Part shown: positions 57,764 through 64,000 of the stretch, piece after piece
Position numbering within the stretch: position 1 is the first letter of the stretch
How the letters are laid out: each line of letters begins with the position of its first letter
Program-made: the position numbers and the translations under genes
Source: Magnetospirillum aberrantis SpK
Lineage (GTDB): Bacteria > Pseudomonadota > Alphaproteobacteria > Rhodospirillales > Magnetospirillaceae
Direction: 5' to 3'
Assembly (NCBI RefSeq): GCF_011022235.1
Contig: NZ_JAAIYP010000039.1
Location: 310,001-374,000, forward strand
DNA: 64,000 nucleotides
Notes under the pieces: model-generated
Told to the model about the DNA's origin: nothing
Database searches by the model: none
The model's input: only the letters and a program-made list of their open reading frames with translations

Positions 57764-58522
57764 GTGCTCAACGAAATCCTCACCCTCGACATCTATCGCT
57801 TTTTCATGATCGTCGCCCGCGTCGGTGCGGCGATGATGCTGTTGCCGGGGTTTTCCGGGCAATTGGTGTCGACGCGGATTCGCCTGCTGCTGGCTTTGGT
57901 GGTCAGCCTGGTGTTGTTGCCGGTGGTCGGCGCGCTTTACCCGCCGCTTCCACGTCATGTGGGGGCATTGCTGCTGTTGATCATGGGCGAGATACTGGTG
58001 GGAATCTATCTCGGCGTCCTGACCCAGGCACTGATGGCCGCGCTCAACATCGCCGGCACCATCATCGGGTTCCAATCGGGCCTGACCAACGCCTTTTCCT
58101 TCGACGCGGTGGCCGAGCAGCAAGGTTCGACCCTGACCGCATTCTTGTCCACCACCGCGCTGGTCGCCATCTTCGCCACCGACCTGCACCACCTGATGCT
58201 GCGGGCCCTGGCCGATTCCTACGCCACCTTCGTCCCCGGCCAGCCCTTGCCGCTGGACGATTTCGCCTCGACCCTGGCGCACACCCTCAGCGGCAGTTTC
58301 GGGGTGGGCGTGCGGCTGGCCTCGCCCGTCCTGGCGTTCGGCCTGATCTTCTATGCCGGCCTGGGGCTGTTGTCGCGACTGGCCCCGCAAATCCAGGTGT
58401 TCTTCGTCGCCCTGCCCTTGCAGGTGATCGCCGGCTTGTCCATGCTGATGATCGCGCTGCCGCTGATCATCATGATCTTCCTGCGCTGGTTCGAAGCCGG
58501 TCTGATCCCGTTCCTGCGCTGA
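57764..58522 (+). CDS. fliR: Flagellar export gate protein FliR
   Basis: A 252-aa polytopic protein with about six helices: GAAMMLLPGFSGQLVSTRIR, GEILVGIYLGVLTQALMAAL, IQVFFVALPLQVIAGLSMLM. The start is GTG 57764, 10 bp after the fliQ stop. Confidence 0.95.
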   Translation: MLNEILTLDIYRFFMIVARVGAAMMLLPGFSGQLVSTRIRLLLALVVSLVLLPVVGALYPPLPRHVGALLLLIMGEILVGIYLGVLTQALMAALNIAGTIIGFQSGLTNAFSFDAVAEQQGSTLTAFLSTTALVAIFATDLHHLMLRALADSYATFVPGQPLPLDDFASTLAHTLSGSFGVGVRLASPVLAFGLIFYAGLGLLSRLAPQIQVFFVALPLQVIAGLSMLMIALPLIIMIFLRWFEAGLIPFLR

Positions 58523-58529
58523 GGCAAGC

Positions 58530-59603
58530 ATGGCCGACGAATCGTCCGAAGACAAATCAGAGGAACCGACAAGCAAACGTCTGGACGACGCCCGCAAGGA
58601 AGGCAACATCGCCCAGACCATGGAGGTCCGGGCGCTGGCGTCGCTGGTCGCCGGCCTGATCCTGGTGGGCTTGCTGCTGCCGATAATGGCCCGCGATCTC
58701 AAGACGTTGCTGCTGCCGTTCATCGAGCGCCCCCATACCATCATGGTCGATCCGGGCGGTTTACGGCAGTTGAGCATCGAACTGGCCCTGGCTTCGGCCC
58801 GCATCATGGCCTGGCCTTTGGCCCTTGTGGTGGTGTTCGGCCTGGGCATGTCGCTCATACAGAGCAAGGGCTTCATGTGGGTGCCGAAAAAGATCATGCC
58901 CAGCCTGGACAAGATCAGCCCGCTCAAGGGATTGCAGCGCCTGTTCTCACCCACCCAATTGGTCGAATTGGCCAAGGCGCTGCTCAAGGTGATGCTGATC
59001 GGCGGCCTGCTGTTCTGGGTCAGTTGGCGCCACCGCGCCGAATTCCAGAACCTGGCCACGCTGGAGATCGAGGACCTTCTCGGGTATTTGCGCGACCACG
59101 TCTACTTCCTGGTGCTGGTGACCTTGCTGTCGGTCACCGCCATCGCCATCGCCGACTATCTGTTCCAGCACCATCGCTGGAAGGAAAAGATGAAGATGAG
59201 CAAGCAGGAGGTGAAGGACGAGCACAAGCAGTCCGAGGGCGACCCCCAGGTCAAAGCCCGCATCCGTTCGCTGCGCATGTCCCGCGCCCGCAAGCGCATG
59301 ATGTCGGCGGTGCCGTCCGCCGACGTGGTGGTGACCAACCCGACCCATTACGCGGTGGCGCTGAAATACGACCAGGAAACCATGAACGCGCCGACCCTGG
59401 TGGCCAAGGGCGCCGACCTGATCGCCAAGCGCATCCGCGACCTGGCCACCGAGAACGAGGTTCCCATCGTCGAGAACCCGCCCTTGGCCCGTGCCCTTTA
59501 CGCCACCGTCGAACTTGACCAGGAAGTGCCGCCCGACCACTACAAGGCGGTCGCGGAAGTCATCGGCTACGTCATGCGTCTGAAAGGAAACCGTGCGCGC
59601 TGA
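58530..59603 (+). CDS. flhB: Flagellar export switch protein FlhB
   Basis: A 357-aa protein with four membrane helices and a cytoplasmic domain that self-cleaves within NPTHY (N270-P271-T272-H273) to switch substrate specificity. The N-terminus (DKSEEPTSKRLDDARKEGNI) is typical. It starts 7 bp after fliR and overlaps cckA by 11 bp. Confidence 0.97.
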   Translation: MADESSEDKSEEPTSKRLDDARKEGNIAQTMEVRALASLVAGLILVGLLLPIMARDLKTLLLPFIERPHTIMVDPGGLRQLSIELALASARIMAWPLALVVVFGLGMSLIQSKGFMWVPKKIMPSLDKISPLKGLQRLFSPTQLVELAKALLKVMLIGGLLFWVSWRHRAEFQNLATLEIEDLLGYLRDHVYFLVLVTLLSVTAIAIADYLFQHHRWKEKMKMSKQEVKDEHKQSEGDPQVKARIRSLRMSRARKRMMSAVPSADVVVTNPTHYAVALKYDQETMNAPTLVAKGADLIAKRIRDLATENEVPIVENPPLARALYATVELDQEVPPDHYKAVAEVIGYVMRLKGNRAR

Positions 59604-61986
59604 TTGGTGGACATCGCCGATACCATGGGGGCTGGGCGGTTCGGTGGCCGCGCTGGCGGCGGTGGCGTTCGCCCAGGGCGGCGCGCTGACCTTGCCGGCG
59701 CTGGCGGCCACCGCCGGCGCCATGACCGCCGGCAGCGTTCTCGCCCATCGCTGGGGCCAGGCCCGCCGGGCCGCGGCCAAGGCGCCGTTGCTGGCGGCGG
59801 CGTTGGAATCGGAAACCCGCGCCTGTCTGATCGCCACCGAGGATGGCCTGGAAATCCTGCGCAACGCCGGCGGACGCCGGTTGTTGGGCCCGGCCGCCGC
59901 CCCGTTGGCGCCGCTGATGACCCGCGCCGGTGCCGACGACCGCACCTTGGGCGAGTTGGAGCGGTTGCAGGCGGCGGCGCTGGTCCGGGCGCCGCGCCGC
60001 ACTGAGGTCGCCCTGCCAGCCGAGGGAGGCGGCCGCGAATGGCTGGCGCTTGAGGTTCGCCCCGCCGGCAAGACCGCCCTGGCATGGTTCGCCGAGGACG
60101 TCACCGCGCGGCGCGCCATCGAGGAAACGCTGCGGCGCGAGAACGAATGGTTGGCCGATTTCGTCGATTTCCTGCCGGTGGGATGTTATTCGGCCGATTC
60201 CGACGGCATCATCCGCTCGGTCAACCACCGGCTGGCGGAATGGCTGGGCCGGCCACCATCCGAACTGGTCGGCCAAAGCCTGCTCGACATCCTGGGATGC
60301 GTTCCCGACCCCGAGGCGGAACGCACCGAATTGCGGCTGCTCGGCCGCGGCGGCGAGGTGTTCCAGGCGTTGCTGGCCCATTCGGTGTTCGACGACGGCG
60401 GCGAAATCCGCACCCGCTCGGTGGTGGTGCGCGACATGGTCCCGGAACATCAGTGGGAACGCGCCTTGCGCACCGCCGAACGGCGGTTCCGCTGGCTGTT
60501 CGACGACGCCCCCGTGGGCATCGCCCTGATCGAGCTGGATGGCACGGTCGGCACCTGCAACCTGGCCCTGCAATCCATCATGGGTATCGACCACGACGGC
60601 TTGGTCGGCTGTCCGCTCACCGAATACATCGCCGAGGAACAACGCCCGCTCGCCTTTGAACAACTGAGCAAGGTGCTGGCGGGATCGTTGCCGGGAACCC
60701 ATCTCGAAGTGCGGCTGCGCGGACGGCGCGACGTCATCGCCCAGTTGTTCGTCAGCCCGACCCACGAGGACGGCGACATTTCCGGCCTGATCGTCCATTT
60801 CATCGACGCCACCGAACAGCGCAACCTGGAAGTCCAGTTCGCACAAAGCCAGAAGATGCAGGCCATGGGCCAGTTGGCCGGCGGCGTGGCCCATGATTTC
60901 AACAACCTGTTGACCGCCATGATCGGCTTTTGCGACCTGTTGCTGCAACGGCACGGGCCGGGCGACCCCAGCTTCGCCGACATCATGCAGATCAAGCAGA
61001 ACGCCAACCGCGCGGCATCGCTGGTGCGTCAGTTGCTGGCCTTCTCACGCCGTCAGGCGTTACAGCCGAAACTGCTGAATGTCACCGACGCCCTGGCCGA
61101 CCTCAACAACCTGTTGCGCCGGCTGTTGGGCGAAACCATCGAGCTCAAGGTGGTGCACGGCCGCCAGACCGGGTCGGTCCGCGTCGATCCCGGCCAGTTC
61201 GATCAGGTCATCATCAATCTGGCGGTCAACGCCCGCGACGCCATGCCCGGCGGCGGCACGCTGACCATCCGCACCGGCGCGGTCAAGGTGGAACAGCCGG
61301 TCCAGCGCGGACCCGAGCTGATGCCGGCCGGCGACTACGTCCTGATCGAGGTGTCCGACACCGGCACCGGCATCGCCAAGGAAAACCTGGCCCGCATCTT
61401 CGAACCGTTCTTTTCCACCAAGGAAGTGGGGGCCGGAACCGGACTGGGCCTGTCCACCGTCTACGGCATCGTGCGCCAGACCGACGGGTTCGTGCTGGTG
61501 GAAAGCGAACTGGGCCAGGGCGCCAGCTTCTCCATCTATCTGCCGCGCATCGAGGCCGAGCCGGAAGTCGAGACGAAACGCCCCATCCCCCCCCCCGAAA
61601 TGGCCCCCGACCTGACCGGCAGCGGCACCATCTTGCTGGTCGAGGACGAGGACGCGGTCCGGCTGTTCGCCGGACGTGCCCTCAGGAACAAGGGATACCG
61701 GGTGATCGAGGCCCGTTCGGGCGAACAGGCCCTGGACGTGCTGCGTGGCGACGAAGCCATCGACGTGCTGATTTCCGACGTGGTGATGCCGGGCATGGAC
61801 GGCGTCACCCTGGCCCGGCTGGTGCGCATGGAACGCCCCGCCATCCGCGTCATCCTGATTTCCGGTTATTCCGAAGACGTGGCACGCAACGGCATCGACC
61901 CCGACGCCGGCATCCACTTCCTGCCCAAGCCGTTCTCGTTGAAACAACTGGCCGGAGCGGTCAAACAGGTGATGACGCGGGACTAG
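59593..61986 (+). CDS. cckA: Cell-cycle hybrid histidine kinase CckA
   Basis: A 797-aa kinase that drives the CtrA phosphorelay. Two N-terminal membrane helices (about 13-55) are followed by PAS-like domains (about 180-290 and 298-410). HisKA has the phosphoacceptor His434 in GGVAHDFNNLL. HATPase motifs are NLAVNARDAM, SDTGTGI and GTGLGLSTVYGIV. A C-terminal receiver has Asp729 in LISDVVMPGMDG. The match to Caulobacter CckA is close (DIMQIKQNANRAASLVRQLL). The start is GTG 59593, overlapping flhB, so flagellar and cell-cycle genes share a transcript. It can act on CtrA via ChpT; neither gene is in the window. Confidence 0.93.
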   Translation: MRADWWTSPIPWGLGGSVAALAAVAFAQGGALTLPALAATAGAMTAGSVLAHRWGQARRAAAKAPLLAAALESETRACLIATEDGLEILRNAGGRRLLGPAAAPLAPLMTRAGADDRTLGELERLQAAALVRAPRRTEVALPAEGGGREWLALEVRPAGKTALAWFAEDVTARRAIEETLRRENEWLADFVDFLPVGCYSADSDGIIRSVNHRLAEWLGRPPSELVGQSLLDILGCVPDPEAERTELRLLGRGGEVFQALLAHSVFDDGGEIRTRSVVVRDMVPEHQWERALRTAERRFRWLFDDAPVGIALIELDGTVGTCNLALQSIMGIDHDGLVGCPLTEYIAEEQRPLAFEQLSKVLAGSLPGTHLEVRLRGRRDVIAQLFVSPTHEDGDISGLIVHFIDATEQRNLEVQFAQSQKMQAMGQLAGGVAHDFNNLLTAMIGFCDLLLQRHGPGDPSFADIMQIKQNANRAASLVRQLLAFSRRQALQPKLLNVTDALADLNNLLRRLLGETIELKVVHGRQTGSVRVDPGQFDQVIINLAVNARDAMPGGGTLTIRTGAVKVEQPVQRGPELMPAGDYVLIEVSDTGTGIAKENLARIFEPFFSTKEVGAGTGLGLSTVYGIVRQTDGFVLVESELGQGASFSIYLPRIEAEPEVETKRPIPPPEMAPDLTGSGTILLVEDEDAVRLFAGRALRNKGYRVIEARSGEQALDVLRGDEAIDVLISDVVMPGMDGVTLARLVRMERPAIRVILISGYSEDVARNGIDPDAGIHFLPKPFSLKQLAGAVKQVMTRD

Positions 61987-62057
61987 GCCTGCCCCCCGGC
62001 TTGCCCCCCTGCGCCGCCCAAGGTAGCTTTCGGAACACGTCAAGGGGGGACGACATC

Positions 62058-62189
62058 ATGAACAAGGTAGCTTCGACGGTGGCCGGGATCGCGTTTGCCT
62101 CGGCCGCCGCTATCGGGGTGCTGGTGGGACTCAACATGCCCCAGGCGCTGGCGCGGGCCGCCGGCTTGCGCGTCGTCGCCAATCCTTGA
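62058..62189 (+). CDS. 43-residue hydrophobic small protein
   Basis: MNKVASTVAGIAFASAAAIG continues with VLVGLNMPQALARAAGLRVVANP. It has one hydrophobic stretch, either a short membrane helix or a signal peptide. AAGGGGGG lies 8 bp upstream of the ATG, which supports translation. It sits between cckA and a terminator, with its own spacing of 71 bp from cckA. The family is not recognised. Confidence 0.6.
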   Translation: MNKVASTVAGIAFASAAAIGVLVGLNMPQALARAAGLRVVANP

Positions 62190-62197
62190 GAACGGGA

Positions 62198-62230
62198 AAA
62201 GGGCCCGTCCGCGTCGCGAACGAGCCCTTT
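62198..62230. terminator. Hairpin terminator between small ORF and ugd
   Basis: AAAGGGC (62198-62204) pairs with GCCCTTT (62224-62230), with a partial inner stem between. Flanking A and T runs allow termination from both sides, ending the small ORF and the convergent ugd. Confidence 0.65.
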
Positions 62231-62253
62231 CCTTTCCGTGACCTTGCCCCGAA

Positions 62254-63558
62254 TCAGGGCCGGCCGATGCTGATATAGGTGAAACCGGAATCGCGCATTT
62301 CCGCCGGGTCCCAGACGTTGCGCAAATCCACCACCACCGGGTTGGTCAACAGCGACTTCATGCGGCCGATGTCCAGCGCGCGGAACTCGTTCCACTCGGT
62401 GATGATCACCGCGCAATCGGCCCCGGCCAAGGTGGCGTAGGCATCATCGCAATAGGTGATGGTCGGCAACAGCTTCTTGGCCTCTTCCATGCCTTCGGGG
62501 TCGAAGGCGCGGACGTCGGCCCCAGCCTCGACTAAGGCGGGAACGATATCCAGCGACGGGCTGTCGCGCATGTCGTCGGTATTGGGCTTGAAGGTCAGGC
62601 CCAGCACGGCCACCGTCTTGCCCTTGACCGAACCGCCACAGGCGGCGACCACCTTTTCCGCCATGGCCTTCTTGCGGGCGTCGTTCACCGCGACCACGGT
62701 TTCGACGATCTTGAGCGGCGCGTCATAGTCACGCGCGGTCTTGACCAGGGCCAGGGTGTCCTTGGGGAAGCACGACCCGCCATAGCCGGGACCGGCATGC
62801 AGGAACTTCTTGCCAATGCGGCCATCCAGGCCGATGCCCCTGGCCACGTCGTGGACGTTGGCCCCCACCTTTTCGCACAAATCGGCGATTTCGTTGATGA
62901 AGGTGATCTTGGTCGCCAGGAAGGTGTTGCCAGCGTACTTGATCAGTTCGGAGGTGCGGCGCGAGGTGAAGACGATCGGCGTCTCGATCAGGTACAGCAC
63001 GCGATAGAGCTGCTTCATCACCGCCCGTGCACGGTCGCAATCGGTGCCGATCACCACGCGGTCGGGACGCATGAAGTCGTTGATGGCCGAGCCTTCGCGC
63101 AGGAACTCGGGATTGGAGACCACGTCGAATTCGGCATCCGGCCGACGCTTGCGGATGATCGCCTCGACCTCGTCGCCGGTGCCCACCGGCACGGTGGACT
63201 TGGTCACCACCACGGTATAGCCGTCCATGGCGTCGGCGATTTCCTCGGCGGCCGCGTAGACGTAGGACAGGTCGGCATGGCCGTCGCCACGACGCGACGG
63301 AGTGCCCACCGCGATGAACACCGCGTCGGCATCACGCACCGCCGCCTTGAGGTCGGTGGTGAAGGACAGGCGCCCCGCCTTGACGTTGTCGGCGACCAGT
63401 TGGTCCAGACCGGGCTCGTAGATGGGCATGACGTTCTGATGCAACAGATCGATCTTGCGGGCGTCCTTGTCGACGCATACCACTTCGATGCCGAATTCAG
63501 AGAAACAGGTTCCCGACACCAGACCCACATAGCCGGTGCCGATCATGGCGATGCGCAT
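62254..63558 (-). CDS. ugd: UDP-glucose 6-dehydrogenase
   Basis: A 434-aa enzyme that oxidises UDP-glucose to UDP-glucuronate with two NAD. The N-terminal Rossmann fold is RIAMIGTGYVGLVSGTCFSEFG. STVPVGTGDEVEAII, the Lys in NTFLATKITFINEIADLCE, and the catalytic Cys in GPGYGGSCFPKDTLAL are present. The C-terminal domain contains VAVLGLTFKPNTDDMRDSPS. It follows galU by 21 bp, so the two steps that make UDP-glucuronate for surface polysaccharide are linked. Confidence 0.97.
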   Translation of the reverse strand: MRIAMIGTGYVGLVSGTCFSEFGIEVVCVDKDARKIDLLHQNVMPIYEPGLDQLVADNVKAGRLSFTTDLKAAVRDADAVFIAVGTPSRRGDGHADLSYVYAAAEEIADAMDGYTVVVTKSTVPVGTGDEVEAIIRKRRPDAEFDVVSNPEFLREGSAINDFMRPDRVVIGTDCDRARAVMKQLYRVLYLIETPIVFTSRRTSELIKYAGNTFLATKITFINEIADLCEKVGANVHDVARGIGLDGRIGKKFLHAGPGYGGSCFPKDTLALVKTARDYDAPLKIVETVVAVNDARKKAMAEKVVAACGGSVKGKTVAVLGLTFKPNTDDMRDSPSLDIVPALVEAGADVRAFDPEGMEEAKKLLPTITYCDDAYATLAGADCAVIITEWNEFRALDIGRMKSLLTNPVVVDLRNVWDPAEMRDSGFTYISIGRP

Positions 63559-63579
63559 GACGCTGCTATCCTTTTAAGA

Positions 63580-64000
63580 TCAAATCTTGAATTTCTTGAG
63601 GACTTCGCGAGCCGATTCGCCGATGTCCTCGCGCTCCAGCGCGAAGGCGACGTTGGCTTCGAGCCAGCCCACCTTGTCGCCGCAATCGTAGCGGTTTCCT
63701 TCGAAGCGCAGACCGTGGAACGGCACCATGCCGATGGTCTGGGCAATGGCGTCGGTCAGCTGAATTTCGCCGCCGGCGCCCTTTTCCTTCTTGTCCAGAA
63801 CCTCGAACACCGCCGGATGCAGGATATAGCGGCCAATGATGGACAAGGTCGACGGCGCCACCTCGGGATCGGGCTTTTCCACCAGCCCCTTGGCCTTGGC
63901 GATGCGGCCGTTGTCGAATTCCACGTCCAGGATGCCGTAACGCTTGGTGTGTTCGCGCGGCACGTCGGACACGGCGACCACATGGCCGCCCACCTCGGTA
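63580..64000 (-). CDS. galU: UTP-glucose-1-phosphate uridylyltransferase, 3' part
   Basis: The C-terminal 139 codons or so of GalU, which makes UDP-glucose. The start lies beyond the window. Visible features are YGILDVEFDNGRIAKAKGLV, EKPDPEVAPSTLSIIGRYIL, GGEIQLTDAIAQTIG and FEGNRYDCGDKVGWLEAN. It is transcribed with ugd. Confidence 0.95.
   Translation of the reverse strand, partial: TEVGGHVVAVSDVPREHTKRYGILDVEFDNGRIAKAKGLVEKPDPEVAPSTLSIIGRYILHPAVFEVLDKKEKGAGGEIQLTDAIAQTIGMVPFHGLRFEGNRYDCGDKVGWLEANVAFALEREDIGESAREVLKKFKI

Overview
The window is GC-rich chromosomal DNA of an alphaproteobacterium. The best fit is a Rhodospirillales spirillum close to Magnetospirillum or Phaeospirillum. This rests on the close CckA and DivK matches, the flagellar order flgB-flgC-fliE-fliQ-fliR-flhB followed by cckA, a phasin gene, a nif-type DUF683 protein, many chemoreceptors and sensor kinases, and FNR-type DNA sites. 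Nothing names the species. Genes are densely packed on both strands. I see no rRNA, CRISPR array, insertion sequence, integrase or phage gene.

Layout. 0.1-6.3 kb (minus): topA, dprA, a D-tartrate dehydratase-like enolase and a patatin. 6.4-12.4 kb: a cNMP-binding protein, rnr, a C-terminal processing protease and a diguanylate cyclase. 12.5-16.4 kb: rpmG, divK, DUF423, a FecR-domain protein, purU and small unknowns. 16.4-21.5 kb: a three-gene operon (DUF2249 pair, NnrS-like membrane protein, hemerythrin) behind an FNR/NNR-type palindrome, then murI with an altered active site, two tandem Crp/FNR regulators and a DUF683 protein. 21.6-26.6 kb: a hybrid kinase coupled to a PhnD-like binding protein, a NodB-type deacetylase and an Rrf2 regulator. 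26.7-31.5 kb: tRNA-Pro(CGG), a decayed GDSL hydrolase, two unrelated NADP-isocitrate dehydrogenases in tandem and a cytochrome b561. 31.6-42.4 kb: LysM protein, sensor kinase, argG, J-like protein, DUF1842 protein, a chemoreceptor with a perfect FNR box, rlmN, and a divergent MFS/LysR pair. 42.5-53.6 kb: a PAS-chemoreceptor-PilZ fusion, a phasin with twin PhaR-type operators, a MoxR/VWA pair, a third chemoreceptor, quinone oxidoreductase, Nudix, IalB-like and CBS proteins. 53.8-62 kb: Hsp20 and the flagellar export/rod cluster ending in cckA. 62-64 kb: ugd and the 3' part of galU (UDP-glucuronate supply).

Themes. Motility and its control dominate: the export gate, the rod, three chemoreceptors, c-di-GMP-linked proteins, and the cell-cycle regulators DivK and CckA. 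Low-oxygen or nitrosative-stress control is the second theme: FNR-type sites, two Crp/FNR proteins, and the hemerythrin/NnrS/DUF2249 operon. Carbon storage and envelope building form a third. The points most worth a second look are the MurI catalytic Cys-to-Asp change, the palindrome-controlled DUF2249/NnrS/hemerythrin operon, and the tandem isocitrate dehydrogenases.
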